NCBI RefSeq assembly: GCF_900107765.1
Contig: NZ_FNQY01000008.1
Location: 124,001 to 188,000, forward strand
Source of the DNA: Arachidicoccus rhizosphaerae
GTDB taxonomy: Bacteria; Bacteroidota; Bacteroidia; Chitinophagales; Chitinophagaceae
Direction of reading: 5' to 3'
DNA: 64,000 nucleotides
Shown here piece by piece: positions 17,378 through 26,590 of the stretch. The position numbers were made by a program, and so were the translations under genes. The notes below the pieces were generated by a model. That model ran no database searches, had not been told where the DNA came from, and saw nothing but the letters and a program-made list of their open reading frames with translations. The stretch's first letter is position 1. The number at the start of each line of letters is the position of its first letter.

Positions 17378-19504
17378 TTATGATTCAATAGTCCTCGACT
17401 GGTCATCCGGCTCTACCGGCCGGACAAGCGCTTTATCCGCCTGTTCTTTCAGATAGTGATAGATTTCCATCTGTGAACGCACCTCCTTTTGTTTTTCGCT
17501 GCTATGAATATACTTATTTTCCAGCGAACTATCCAGAATTCTTGCCTTTACATTATCAGAAAGTTGTATTTCCAGAATATCACGGAGTCTTTTTTTGAGC
17601 GTGGGATTCTGAATTTTAACGGCGACTTCCAACCGGTGTTGCAGGTTACGTACCATCCAGTCGGCGGAGGAAATATAGGTGGCATGCTTGCCGCCATGGT
17701 GGAAAATGAAGACCCTCGCGTGCTCCAGATATTCATCCACAATACTGATGGCAAACATATTTTTTTTGAATTTTTTAAAGTGTGTATTGGCTGAACAGAT
17801 GCTGCGAACAATCATTCTGACCGGTACGCCTGCATAGGCCGCCTCGTATAGTTTCTGGATTAAAACATCGTCACTTAAGGAATTGAGTTTTAAGGTGATT
17901 CCTGATTTCTTTCCAGCCTTTGCCGCTTCAATCTCCTGGTCGATGCAGGTAATAAAATGCTCCCGCATATTGGTAGGCGCTATAATAAGATGTTTGCACT
18001 TTAATAGAATGGATTCATCTTTGAGCTCAGCACTGGCCAGGTACCTGAATATCTTTGAAATATCGGACATGATTGCCTGGTTGGAGGTCAACAGGTAAAA
18101 GTCTCCGTATATTTTAGCCGTCTTTTCATTTAAATTGCCGGTAGCGATAAAGCCATAGCTGATCAGTTTATTATGGACCCTTTTTTTTATGACACAGAGC
18201 TTGGCATGGACTTTTTTATCCGGGATGCCGATCAGGGTTTTTACACCCTCTTCTTCGAGTCTTTCTTTCCATTCCAGATTGGCCTGTTCATTAAACCTGG
18301 CTCTGAGTTCAATCATGACGGTGACCTGCTTGCCATTACGTACGGCATTGATCAGCGCATTGATGATTTTAGAATTAGAGGCCAGCCGGTAGGCGGTCAG
18401 TTCAATGGTCTCTACATCGGGATCCATAGCAGCTTCCCTTAACAGGTCTATGACCGTTACGTAACTATGGTAAGGAAGACTTAGTAAAATATCTTTTTTT
18501 AACACGACATCCGTGACCCTTCTTTTACCAAAGACATCCGGATGAGTAAAAGGGGGCTGGTTCCTGGTAGACTTAAAGGGGAGTAGTCCGGGCAGTTCTG
18601 TAAAATCCCTGAAATTGTGGATTTTTTCACCCGGTATAATATTGTCCTTTTGACTCAGATGAAGGTTTTTAATCAAAAACTGTAACAGGCCACTGTGCAT
18701 CTGTTTGTCATAACCAAAGCGGACAGCTTTGCCCTTACGGCGGTTTTTCAGTCCTTTTTTTATTTTCTGGACCAGGGTGCTGGAAAGGTCATTGTCGATG
18801 TCAAACTCCGCATCTTTGGTCACATTAAATATATAGGCTTCAAACTGGTCATAATCAAAAAAGGAAAATATAAAGGGCAGATTGAACCGGATCACATCCT
18901 CTAATAATATGATATGTGTCTCACTGGCTTTGGAGGGTAATCTTAAAAAACGCCCGTGAATGTCCGAAGGGATTTCTATCAGTGCCAGCTTATGATCCAT
19001 GGGATCCAGCTTTTTGTGCATGACCACGCCTAAATACAGGCTTTTATCTCTCAGGTAAGGAAGGGCGGGCAAATCCTCAATCAGTAAGGGGATGACGCTG
19101 GAGGCCACCTCCTGGTCAAAATAATTTCTGACAAAGGTTTTCTGTCTGGCCGACAGCGATAAAGCGTCTTTTAAATAGACCTGCTGTGCCGACATTTGGT
19201 CCACAATACCCTGCCAGATCGAATTAAATTCACTTTGCTGACGCAGCACAATTGTTTGTATTCTTTCCAGAATGGCTTCCGGTTGTTGCTCGAAGTAGAA
19301 GTTCGCTTTTTTACCTTTTAACAGCACCATGCGTTTAAGGGCTGCTACCCGTACCCGGAAGAACTCTTCCAGGTTACTGGAATGGATGGCTAAAAACTTA
19401 ATCCTTTCAGCCAGCGGTACCGTAGGATCACTGGCCTCTTGCAGGACCCGCTCATTAAAACTAAGCCAGCTGATGTCACGCGGTATATTCTGAATGGGTT
19501 TCAT
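17378..19504 (-). CDS. ppk1: Polyphosphate kinase 1
   Basis: Reversibly transfers the gamma-phosphate of ATP to polyphosphate. The 708-residue protein has the N-terminal four-domain arrangement starting RDISWLSFNERVLQEA (9-24), the HSSNLEEFFRVRVA segment (41-54), and the autophosphorylated histidine in KVHAKLCVI (His433), with the second PLD-like HARVFIFHHGG motif near the C-terminus. Length is normal for the family. It precedes the Ppx/GppA gene on the same strand, forming a synthesis/degradation pair. The upstream region 19505-19731 is AT-rich and non-coding, likely holding divergent promoters. Confidence 0.95.
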   Translation of the reverse strand: MKPIQNIPRDISWLSFNERVLQEASDPTVPLAERIKFLAIHSSNLEEFFRVRVAALKRMVLLKGKKANFYFEQQPEAILERIQTIVLRQQSEFNSIWQGIVDQMSAQQVYLKDALSLSARQKTFVRNYFDQEVASSVIPLLIEDLPALPYLRDKSLYLGVVMHKKLDPMDHKLALIEIPSDIHGRFLRLPSKASETHIILLEDVIRFNLPFIFSFFDYDQFEAYIFNVTKDAEFDIDNDLSSTLVQKIKKGLKNRRKGKAVRFGYDKQMHSGLLQFLIKNLHLSQKDNIIPGEKIHNFRDFTELPGLLPFKSTRNQPPFTHPDVFGKRRVTDVVLKKDILLSLPYHSYVTVIDLLREAAMDPDVETIELTAYRLASNSKIINALINAVRNGKQVTVMIELRARFNEQANLEWKERLEEEGVKTLIGIPDKKVHAKLCVIKKRVHNKLISYGFIATGNLNEKTAKIYGDFYLLTSNQAIMSDISKIFRYLASAELKDESILLKCKHLIIAPTNMREHFITCIDQEIEAAKAGKKSGITLKLNSLSDDVLIQKLYEAAYAGVPVRMIVRSICSANTHFKKFKKNMFAISIVDEYLEHARVFIFHHGGKHATYISSADWMVRNLQHRLEVAVKIQNPTLKKRLRDILEIQLSDNVKARILDSSLENKYIHSSEKQKEVRSQMEIYHYLKEQADKALVRPVEPDDQSRTIES

Positions 19505-19731
19505 GAGATAAATTTTATAGCCAACTAAACAGCCTAAATATGTTTTTAAAATTATATTTGTAAAATAAGTTTTACCTTTAAAGTTAGGAATTGGGAGGTA
19601 CTTAGGGATAATTAATGCGTTAAATAATTGTAACTGTTTTATTTACATATTTAATTCATTAGTTAGCTACTGGTATTCCCTGGTTGTAAGGATCGGTACA
19701 ATATCAGCTAAAGGCTTTTTGCATACGAGAT

Positions 19732-20202
19732 ATGGGCAAACTAGGACAAATTAAGCATATCTGGTCTTTTGAAGGGATTTCATTATTTGAATTGGCAAGT
19801 GATGTTTCCCTGGACGTATTTGAGCAACGCAACCAGGTGGTGCTGCCACCGGATTTAAGGGATTATTTTAAGCAACTCAATGGTACCCAGCAATTATATG
19901 ATAGTCATATGTTTCAGTTTTATGAACTCAAGTCTTTTGTGCCCATCAGACAGTTATATGATGACTGGGAGGGAGTTCCTGATTATGGCTTGATTCCCAG
20001 TACTTTAAAAAACCATCAACAGGTCTATGTATTTGCCAATTTCAGTAACCATCTGTATGCTTATGGCATTAGGCTGTATTCGGAAGCAGCAGAAAAAAAC
20101 GAGATTTACGTTATCTGCGGAGGGGACTATCATCCCATCGCTGAGAGTTTTACGCAGTTCGTAGATTTATATCTGGAGGATAATGAAGCGCTGTATTTTT
20201 AA
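19732..20202 (+). CDS. SMI1/KNR4 (SUKH) family protein
   Basis: A 156-residue SUKH-superfamily protein. It has the pattern VVLPPDLRDYFKQLNGTQ (36-53), FQFYELKSFVPI (61-72) and a GGDYHPIAESFTQFVDLYLED segment near the C-terminus. In bacteria many SUKH proteins are immunity proteins for polymorphic toxins, others are house-keeping orphans. No toxin gene, Rhs repeat or secretion marker lies next to it, so an immunity role is not supported here. It converges with rfaE2. Confidence 0.75.
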   Translation: MGKLGQIKHIWSFEGISLFELASDVSLDVFEQRNQVVLPPDLRDYFKQLNGTQQLYDSHMFQFYELKSFVPIRQLYDDWEGVPDYGLIPSTLKNHQQVYVFANFSNHLYAYGIRLYSEAAEKNEIYVICGGDYHPIAESFTQFVDLYLEDNEALYF

Positions 20203-20322
20203 AGTGTCTAGGATCGCTTTTATACAGACAGCCTTTGAAGATGGCCTTGTGATATGCTTTGCGTAAGGTTTTCAGCTATTCTGCCCGGTGCGCATTCTCC
20301 CGAAACAGTATCTGACGGGCCT

Positions 20323-20823
20323 TTATGAAAAGTGAGATCCCTTTAATTTTTTCAGAGTGGCCGTAGAGGAATAGCCCTCTAAAATGGGGTTAATAATAAC
20401 CGTTCCGCCATTTGCCTGAACTTCTTTTGCTCCAACTACCTGATCAATAGTATAATCGCCGCCTTTGACCAGAACGTCAGGCATCAGGGCCTGAATGGTC
20501 AACAGGGGAGTAGGCTCATCAAAGATCACCACGGCGTCTACAATGGTCATGGAGGCTAGTAATAAGGCGCGGTCCTGCTCTTTGTTGATGGGACGGCCCT
20601 CGCCCTTATTGTGTCGGATGCTGGCATCGGAATTGACGGCTACAATCAGGCAATCCCCATGAGCGGCGGCCTCATTTAATGAGACCAGATGGCCTGCATG
20701 TAAAATATCAAAACAGCCATTGGTAAAAGCCACTTTTTTCCCTTTTAAGCGCCAGCCGGCAACCACTCTTTTTAAATCTTCCAAACTGTAAACCTTGCTA
20801 CCTGCAAACGCTGTAATTTTCAT
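20323..20823 (-). CDS. rfaE2: D-glycero-beta-D-manno-heptose 1-phosphate adenylyltransferase
   Basis: A 166-residue nucleotidyltransferase equal to the C-terminal half of HldE. It activates heptose-1-phosphate with ATP to ADP-heptose, used for the LPS inner core. The cytidylyltransferase-like motif TNGCFDILHAGH (34-45) contains the HxGH catalytic signature, and KGGDYTIDQVVGA (about 125-137) is the second conserved block. The kinase half (RfaE1) is not adjacent. With waaA it shows that this organism makes a Kdo/heptose-type lipopolysaccharide core. Confidence 0.92.
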   Translation of the reverse strand: MKITAFAGSKVYSLEDLKRVVAGWRLKGKKVAFTNGCFDILHAGHLVSLNEAAAHGDCLIVAVNSDASIRHNKGEGRPINKEQDRALLLASMTIVDAVVIFDEPTPLLTIQALMPDVLVKGGDYTIDQVVGAKEVQANGGTVIINPILEGYSSTATLKKLKGSHFS

Positions 20824-21250
20824 GTGTTGTGTTTAGCAGGTAATTTACCATAAAATCATTACAAACCAATCATAAATAAAAATTATGTTTTTCAATCGGA
20901 GCATTTCCTTTTTTTAATTCTTCTACCTTTTAGCGCTCATCTGAATGACAATACATTTAAGGTATTGTTGTTTAGCTAATTGTATGTAGCGACTGTTGAT
21001 ATCACGGACAATTTTTACTTTTTACCAAAAAACGTCCTCCATTTTAATTCGGTGATGAGTATGGCAAGGAATATTAAACACCCCCCCCTCCAAAAGCAAA
21101 AACAATATCTATAACCCTGCTCTTCGGTGCGGTCTGCGAGGCTGTTCTGGGATGTTAGCTTCGCGCATCCTTACGGATTTGTTTATTCATTACCGCAGGG
21201 AGGATCCGGATCCCATTATTAAAAATATTTTAGAATTCATATAGCACTTA
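20824..21250. other. Intergenic region with no recognised gene
   Basis: A 427-bp stretch between rfaE2 and the GNAT gene. It is AT-rich near rfaE2, has an eight-base C run at 21081-21088 and a small GGATCCGGATCC palindrome near 21202. No coding frame of convincing length or composition was found on either strand, nor a clear hairpin terminator. Confidence 0.6.
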
Positions 21251-21697
21251 TTATTTTCGGACCATTTGTATATGAGGTATTCCGTCTTCATCGTACTGTT
21301 GACCCTCTTGTACAAATCCCAATGAGTTATAGAAGTTTTTCAAATACAATTGTGCTCCAATTCGAATGGTGGAAGTATGGTATTGCTGCTGACAGGCCTG
21401 AATGGATTTTTCCATCAGCTGTCTGCCTAATTTCAGGCCTCTGAATGGCTTGCCGATAATCACTCTTCCGATGGACGGCTCAGGGTAGGAGATTCCTGCC
21501 GGCAATAATCGCGTGTAACCGGCAAGTTTATCATCAACTAGCAACATTAAATGATAGCTGCTTTCATCTTTATCATCCAAGTCCTGATAAATACATTGCT
21601 GTTCTACAACAAACACGTCAGCTCTAAGTTTTAATATCCGATACAGTTCCTTGTTGCTAAGATTTTCAAATGATTTTACCAGGTATTTAATTTTCAT
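21251..21697 (-). CDS. GNAT family N-acetyltransferase, ElaA-like
   Basis: A protein of 148 residues closely following the ElaA pattern: MKIKYLVKSFENLSNKELYR, then LKLRADVFVVEQQCIYQDLDDKDE, and the acetyl-CoA-binding stretch IGRVIIGKPFRGLKLGRQLM. The frame is open 16 codons further upstream, but the ATG at 21695-21697 matches the usual ElaA start. The acceptor substrate is unknown. It is read in the same direction as panD but is separated from it by a terminator, so it is probably a separate unit. Confidence 0.85.
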   Translation of the reverse strand: MKIKYLVKSFENLSNKELYRILKLRADVFVVEQQCIYQDLDDKDESSYHLMLLVDDKLAGYTRLLPAGISYPEPSIGRVIIGKPFRGLKLGRQLMEKSIQACQQQYHTSTIRIGAQLYLKNFYNSLGFVQEGQQYDEDGIPHIQMVRK

Positions 21698-21763
21698 ATT
21701 ATTGCTTTTTTTATGTGGATATTTTCCCGGAAAAGAAAAGAACACAGGGTTTCATAAACAATA

Positions 21764-21809
21764 AGCACCCTGGAGCATGATGGGTTCAATAGAACCGCTC
21801 CAGGGTGCT
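21764..21809 (-). terminator. Terminator after dapD-panD
   Basis: Perfect 13-bp arms AGCACCCTGGAGC (21764-21776) and GCTCCAGGGTGCT (21797-21809), with a nested GGTTC/GAACC hairpin in the loop. It lies 50 bp past the panD stop on the - strand, followed there by a T-rich stretch. Confidence 0.75.
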
Positions 21810-21860
21810 GCTTTTTTCCGCTCCGGTGTAAGCACACCTCAGACGTTTATTTTTTCTCCT

Positions 21861-22211
21861 CTAAGGAAGCTTATTGGTTCCTTCTTTGGGAAAGACCACT
21901 TTTGGCTGAAATGTCTTGGCGGCTTCAAAGTCCATTAAGGCATAGGAGATAATGATAATGATATCACCTACGGCCCCTCTTCTGGCAGCCGGTCCGTTTA
22001 AACAGACGGTGCCACTGTTTCTTTTGCCTTTGATCAGGTAGGTTTCTATACGCTCCCCATTATTGACATTCACGATCTGAACCTTTTCGCCTTCGATCAT
22101 CCCGGCTGCCTCCATAAGTGCCTCGTCAAGGGTCAGGCTGCCAACATAGTTTAAATTGGCTTCTGTCAGAACTGCCCGGTGGACTTTGGATTTTAATACC
22201 TCAATTAACAT
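21861..22211 (-). CDS. panD: Aspartate 1-decarboxylase
   Basis: Makes beta-alanine from aspartate for pantothenate/CoA synthesis. The 116-residue proenzyme carries the self-cleavage site Gly24-Ser25 in YVGSLTLD; Ser25 becomes the catalytic pyruvoyl group. [20 protein letters not shown] is the conserved second block. Length is typical, although the last 20 residues are an extra basic tail. The gene starts 10 bp after dapD on the same strand, so the two are co-transcribed; both draw on the aspartate pool. Confidence 0.95.
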   Translation of the reverse strand: MLIEVLKSKVHRAVLTEANLNYVGSLTLDEALMEAAGMIEGEKVQIVNVNNGERIETYLIKGKRNSGTVCLNGPAARRGAVGDIIIIISYALMDFEAAKTFQPKVVFPKEGTNKLP

Positions 22212-22221
22212 ACTTATTTAT

Positions 22222-23028
22222 TTAGACGGCTACGTTAAAATCACGCAGGGCATCATTGAGACTTGTTTTAAGATCTGTGCTGGGTTTACGCTGACCGATA
22301 ATCAGTGCACAGTTCACATTGTAAGTGCCTGCAGGGAAAGTTTTGGGATAGCTTCCCGGGATAACCACACTGCGGGCAGGAACGCGGCCCTTGAACTCTA
22401 CAGGAGTTTCTCCGCTGACATCGATTATTTTGGTGGACTTGGTCAGAACAACATTTGCGCCCAGTACAGCTTCTTTTTCCACGATCACACCTTCCACAAC
22501 AATACATCTGCTACCCACAAAACAACCGTCTTCTATAATAACAGGAGAGGCCTGCAGTGGTTCAAGCACACCGCCAATGCCTACACCACCACTCAGGTGT
22601 ACACCCTTTCCGATTTGTGCGCAGCTGCCGACTGTAGCCCAGGTATCTACCATGGTTCCTTCATCGACATAGGCACCGATATTCACATAGCTAGGCATCA
22701 GCACTACGTTTTTGCCTAAAAAAGCGCCATAACGGGCAACGGCATGCGGCACGGCACGCACACCCATGGCGGCATAATCTTTTTTAAGTAACATTTTATC
22801 ATGAAACTCAAAAGGCGCCAGATCCCAGGTCTGCATTTTCTGGATACCAAAATAGAGTAAGATCGCTTGCTTTACCCATTCATTGACCTGCCAGCCATTA
22901 TCAGAGGGCTGAGCGGTACGTAATCTGCCCTTATCGACCTCTTCAATCACATTACGGACAGCATCCACATATTTTTGATCTTCCAGTAAGGACCTGTCTT
23001 GCCAGGCGGCTTCAATAAGTTCTTTCAT
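22222..23028 (-). CDS. dapD: 2,3,4,5-tetrahydropyridine-2,6-dicarboxylate N-succinyltransferase
   Basis: Succinylates tetrahydrodipicolinate in the succinylase branch of diaminopimelate/lysine synthesis. The 268-residue protein has an N-terminal helical part (1-100) and a left-handed beta-helix built of hexapeptide repeats (about 105-215), including the VNIGAYVDEGTMVDTWATVGS stretch in two adjoining motifs and GGVGIGGVLEPLQASP. Length is normal. It is the first gene of a dapD-panD operon and is divergent from the YrdC gene, with only 63 bp between start codons. Confidence 0.95.
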   Translation of the reverse strand: MKELIEAAWQDRSLLEDQKYVDAVRNVIEEVDKGRLRTAQPSDNGWQVNEWVKQAILLYFGIQKMQTWDLAPFEFHDKMLLKKDYAAMGVRAVPHAVARYGAFLGKNVVLMPSYVNIGAYVDEGTMVDTWATVGSCAQIGKGVHLSGGVGIGGVLEPLQASPVIIEDGCFVGSRCIVVEGVIVEKEAVLGANVVLTKSTKIIDVSGETPVEFKGRVPARSVVIPGSYPKTFPAGTYNVNCALIIGQRKPSTDLKTSLNDALRDFNVAV

Positions 23029-23052
23029 TATAGTTTTTAATTTTTAATGGAT

Positions 23053-23087
23053 TTTGCAAAATTAATGTATCACAAGGACTAATTTTG
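23053..23087. promoter_or_regulatory. Overlapping divergent promoter elements of dapD and the YrdC gene
   Basis: The 63-bp gap holds TAATTTTG on the + strand (23080-23087) and TAATTTTG on the - strand (23057-23064), both exact matches to the Bacteroidota -7 box TAnnTTTG. A TTTG at 23053-23056 lies upstream of the + copy, at a slightly long spacing of 23 bases. Confidence 0.4.
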
Positions 23088-23091
23088 AATT

Positions 23092-23694
23092 ATGGGAAAA
23101 GACTTTGAATTTGACCTGGATCGATGTCTGGAATGTCTGAATGGTGATGGGATATTTCTATATCCCACCGATACGGTCTGGGGACTGGGAGGCGATGCGA
23201 CCAATGAAGCTGCTGCTGAGCGTATTATGAAACTGAAAAACCGGCCCGCCCATAAAAGTTTTGTTATTTTAGTGGCAGATGAACAGCAACTGGCTGGTTA
23301 TGTGGATAATATAGATCCCAGGATTACTGAGTATCTGGCGCATTTTAAAAAACCCACTACGGTTATTTACCCTTCGGCCCATGGGCTGGCGCCCACGGCC
23401 GTGGCAACAGACCAGTCGGTGGCCATCCGGATTTGCAGAGAACCCTTTTGCCAGGCGCTGTTGCTACAGTCTGGAAAACCGCTACTAAGCACTTCTGCGA
23501 ACCTAAGCGGAGAAGCAACGCCCGGTATTTTCAGTGAAATCAACTCCGTTATTAAAAATGGAGTGGATTATGTGGTACAATATAAAAGAGAGCAGCTAAG
23601 CCCTGCCGAGCCTTCCACCATTATTAAATGGCATCCTGCGTTTTTTGAATCAGGCAGCGGCCTGGCTAGTCCGGTGGAAGTCATCCGGTTGTAA
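23092..23694 (+). CDS. L-threonylcarbamoyladenylate synthase (Sua5/YciO/YrdC family)
   Basis: Makes threonylcarbamoyl-AMP from threonine, bicarbonate and ATP for t6A37 modification of tRNAs reading ANN codons. The 200-residue protein has the family stretches FLYPTDTVWGLGGDAT (21-36), KNRPAHKSFVILVAD (47-61) and LSTSANLSGEATPG. Residues lining the substrate tunnel are kept. It may be either the essential TsaC-like enzyme or the YciO paralogue; sequence alone does not settle this. It is a single gene, divergent from dapD. Confidence 0.9.
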   Translation: MGKDFEFDLDRCLECLNGDGIFLYPTDTVWGLGGDATNEAAAERIMKLKNRPAHKSFVILVADEQQLAGYVDNIDPRITEYLAHFKKPTTVIYPSAHGLAPTAVATDQSVAIRICREPFCQALLLQSGKPLLSTSANLSGEATPGIFSEINSVIKNGVDYVVQYKREQLSPAEPSTIIKWHPAFFESGSGLASPVEVIRL

Positions 23695-23928
23695 ATACAG
23701 GGTGCTGGAAAGCGGTTTGCGACCAGATGATCATGTTGGGGTAAAACAGGTTTTTCTAGCTGGATTTTTCGATATTCTCCTGTTTTAAGCTAATATTATA
23801 ATCAATTATATGAGGGGTGTATTGTTTTTAAAAATACTTATAATCAATTTGTTGTAAATTTTATGCGGACCAATATTAATTTTGTATTAACTTACAGAAG
23901 ATAGGGTACTCAAAAGGCTATTGCAGGT

Positions 23929-23936
23929 TACTTTTG
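23929..23936 (+). promoter_or_regulatory. -7 promoter element of the DUF47-PiT operon
   Basis: TACTTTTG followed by CA, an exact TAnnTTTG match 21 bp before the start codon; no good -33 TTTG is seen at the expected distance. Confidence 0.4.
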
Positions 23937-23957
23937 CACAAAATATATATATAAGTT

Positions 23958-24605
23958 ATGGGACTAAACAACTTTGGGAAAATTTTTATGCCGAAGAACA
24001 GAATATTCTATGACCTGTTCGAAAGTGTGGCAGAAACACTGGCCACTATGGGTAAAGAGCTCAAACGTATGGTAGAAGAGTCCGACAGGGATAAGCGGGC
24101 AGTAGTGGTTTCCAGGCTGGAAGACCTGGAGCATAAAAATGATGAAGCTACCCATCAGTTATTTACAGAACTGGGTCGTAATTTCATCACGCCTTTTGAC
24201 AGAGAGGATGTTCACGCGCTAGCCATGTCTTTAGATGATATTGCCGATTGTATATATGCTTCCGCCAAAAAAATTCATTTTTATAATGTTAATCCTAACG
24301 AAACCAGCATCCAGAAAATGGCCGAGCTGATCGAATTGGGAACCAAAGAAATTCAGGTGGCCGTTAATTGCCTCAGGGATATGAAGCATTTAAGAAAGAT
24401 GACGGAGTCGCTGATCCGGATTAACAGTATTGAAAATCAGGCAGATGATATCTATGATCTGAGTATTGAAAAGCTCTTCCAGGTAGAAGAGGATTTTAAA
24501 AGTCTGATTAAGAAAAGAGAAGTGTTTCAGGTAATGGAAAAAGTAGTGGATAAAATGGAAGATGCTGCCAATACGGTAGAATCCATTATTATCAAATACT
24601 CTTAA
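23958..24605 (+). CDS. DUF47 (PhoU-like) phosphate transport regulator
   Basis: A 215-residue all-helical protein with the PhoU-like DUF47 pattern: FYDLFESVAETLATMGKELK at the start, then LEHKNDEATHQLFTELGRNFITPFDREDVHALAMSLDDIADCI, whose conserved acidic and His residues bind metal in relatives. Such proteins are nearly always encoded next to PiT phosphate transporters and are thought to modulate them. Here the PiT gene follows 35 bp later, forming a two-gene operon ended by a strong terminator. Confidence 0.9.
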   Translation: MGLNNFGKIFMPKNRIFYDLFESVAETLATMGKELKRMVEESDRDKRAVVVSRLEDLEHKNDEATHQLFTELGRNFITPFDREDVHALAMSLDDIADCIYASAKKIHFYNVNPNETSIQKMAELIELGTKEIQVAVNCLRDMKHLRKMTESLIRINSIENQADDIYDLSIEKLFQVEEDFKSLIKKREVFQVMEKVVDKMEDAANTVESIIIKYS

Positions 24606-24640
24606 TGCTAAACCTACACTTCTAATATAAAAAGCAGGCT

Positions 24641-25684
24641 ATGTTCGGATTTTCCGCATTATTAATTGTCGTAATCGTCCTGGCCCTGATATTTGATTAT
24701 ATCAACGGGTTCCACGATGCTGCCAATTCCATTGCTACAATTGTATCAACTAAAGTTTTAACGCCTTTTCAGGCCGTTCTTTGGGCTGCACTCTGGAATT
24801 TTGTCGCCTATTTTGTCTTTAAAGAACATAAGGTCGCCAATACGGTGGCTAAAACCATTCATCCTGAATATATTACGATGACCATTATCCTGGCAGGGAT
24901 TGTTGCGGCCATCGTCTGGAACCTGATCACCTGGTGGTTTGGGATTCCTTCCAGCTCCTCGCATACCTTAATCGGCGGGTTTATCGGGGCGGCACTGGCC
25001 AAAGTAGGTCATTTCGATGTGATAGAAATGGTGAATCTGGGTAAAACGGTATTATTTATATTTCTGTCACCCATCATCGGTATGTTCCTGGCCTTTGTGA
25101 TTACCGTTCTGATTAACTGGATTGCCCGAAAGTCGCATCCTTATAAAGCGGAGAGATGGTTTAAAAGATTGCAGCTGGTTTCTTCCGCCGCATTTAGTCT
25201 GGGACACGGGGGCAATGATGCCCAAAAAGTAATGGGGCTGATTACGGTAGCCTTACTTTTAGACAGAAATGGCGGAGCTCCACTCGCAGAGAATGCGCCT
25301 ATTTTGGAAACTATGTTACAAAACAGCTGGATACCCTTTGCCTGTTATACCGCAATAGGTCTTGGTACCATGAGCGGAGGCTGGAAAATTGTTAAAACCA
25401 TGGGGTCCAGAATCACCAAGGTAACACCCATTGAAGGGGTTGCGGCTGAATCTGCCGCCGCATCTACGCTGATTCTGACTGAGGCGATGGGTATCCCGGT
25501 TAGTACCACCCATACAGTATCCGGTGCCATTATGGGGGTAGGAGCTACCAAGAGACTCTCCGCTGTTCGTTGGGGGGTAACCATTAACCTGGTATGGGCC
25601 TGGATTCTGACAATCCCGGTCAGCGCTATAATGGCCGCCATCATGTATTGGATATTAAGGCATATTTTTAATCTGCCGGCCTAG
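24641..25684 (+). CDS. Inorganic phosphate transporter, PiT family
   Basis: A 347-residue inner-membrane permease, probably a cation-coupled phosphate symporter. It shows the two inverted PiT signatures: DYINGFHDAANSIATIVSTK near residues 15-34 and GHGGNDAQKVMGLI in the second half, together with IPSSSSHTLIGG and the mirrored IPVSTTHTVSGAIMG. About ten hydrophobic segments are visible. It is the second gene of the DUF47-PiT operon. With ppk1 and the Ppx-like gene 5-7 kb away the window carries uptake and storage functions for phosphate, although in separate units. Confidence 0.93.
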   Translation: MFGFSALLIVVIVLALIFDYINGFHDAANSIATIVSTKVLTPFQAVLWAALWNFVAYFVFKEHKVANTVAKTIHPEYITMTIILAGIVAAIVWNLITWWFGIPSSSSHTLIGGFIGAALAKVGHFDVIEMVNLGKTVLFIFLSPIIGMFLAFVITVLINWIARKSHPYKAERWFKRLQLVSSAAFSLGHGGNDAQKVMGLITVALLLDRNGGAPLAENAPILETMLQNSWIPFACYTAIGLGTMSGGWKIVKTMGSRITKVTPIEGVAAESAAASTLILTEAMGIPVSTTHTVSGAIMGVGATKRLSAVRWGVTINLVWAWILTIPVSAIMAAIMYWILRHIFNLPA

Positions 25685-25748
25685 TAAGAAAGTTCTGATC
25701 TTCGCCGGCCCTAATTTTTCAGTGCCGGCCAGAAAATAAAAGATATTC

Positions 25749-25805
25749 AAAAAAACTGAGGTTCTGTTTTAACCAGCCAGGTTAAAACAGAACCTCAGTT
25801 TTTTT
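25749..25805 (+). terminator. Terminator after the DUF47-PiT operon, 25-bp perfect arms
   Basis: Perfect arms 25749-25773 and 25781-25805 including seven A and seven T at the base, loop CAGCCAG. Confidence 0.9.
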
Positions 25806-26590
25806 GTGTCCATCGTACATATTAAATAAATATATTAAGTGTTTTGAATGTTATAAAGGGTGTGAATAGAAGGAAACTAATCACAATTTTTAAAATATTT
25901 AATTATTATTAATGTAATTATTTTCTTGTCTTGTTCATGACAGGTAAACGAAAAATCAGCCCAAGTTGTACCGTTAAAATTAAGACGCGTTAAAGAGCAG
26001 AATTGCTATTAACAAATTTCAATTTTCTTTAAGAAAAATCATCAAAAATTTACATTTAATTTTTTGTGTGTATTATCTGATTGATTATCAATAATACTAT
26101 TTTGTTTTGTAGTGGTCTTGTAGTGGGTATTTATTTTTTTAGGGGCCTCATTTTGCAAAACTTTGTTTCATGGTTTTAACAAAAAAAAATCTGTTTGGTA
26201 AAAAACCTTAAAAATATTTTTTGGCTTCCAGTACGGAAGCTGATTAACGGCTTACCGGCGAGCTTAGAAAATCCTGCTGTTCAAAAATAGAAATAAATGG
26301 ATGACAACTTAGAGACAATTAAAGACCGGATAGACCATTAAGAGATTTCTGTGTGATGTTATGAAAGATTATGTATTCAATAATATGCTAAAAACTGTTT
26401 TTTCAAAGAAGCCAGACTCCGGTCTTTTGAAAGGAGACCGCAAAAAAGAAGGGTAATACCTCCGGGCTGGTTCCATTATATCTGCAAGGAAAGCAACCAA
26501 TTATTCATAAACGCAAAATTACAAACCAAGCGACCGGTCAGCGATCAGGAAACCTGCTGATGGTTGTAAACAAAACCAAAAATCAAGTAT
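25806..26590 (+). other. Long non-coding leader upstream of the SusC gene
   Basis: A 785-bp AT-rich interval between the PiT terminator and the SusC start. It holds no regulator gene. A 31-codon frame (26361-26456) begins ATGAAAGATTATG and contains a small GGTCT/AGACC inverted repeat, but its coding status is doubtful. Its length suggests a long 5' untranslated region or several promoter sites for the glucan locus. Confidence 0.5.

Noticed and set aside
19732-20202. SMI1/KNR4 gene as part of a toxin-immunity system
   Set aside because: No toxin, Rhs/polymorphic-toxin gene or secretion marker lies nearby; neighbours are ppk1 and rfaE2.
21081-21088. Eight-C run as a phase-variation tract
   Set aside because: It is not in or directly upstream of a gene in a way that would switch expression.
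22156-22719. 187-codon frame antisense to dapD
   Set aside because: Opposite strand of a strongly conserved gene; composition is rich in His/Thr as expected for a shadow frame.
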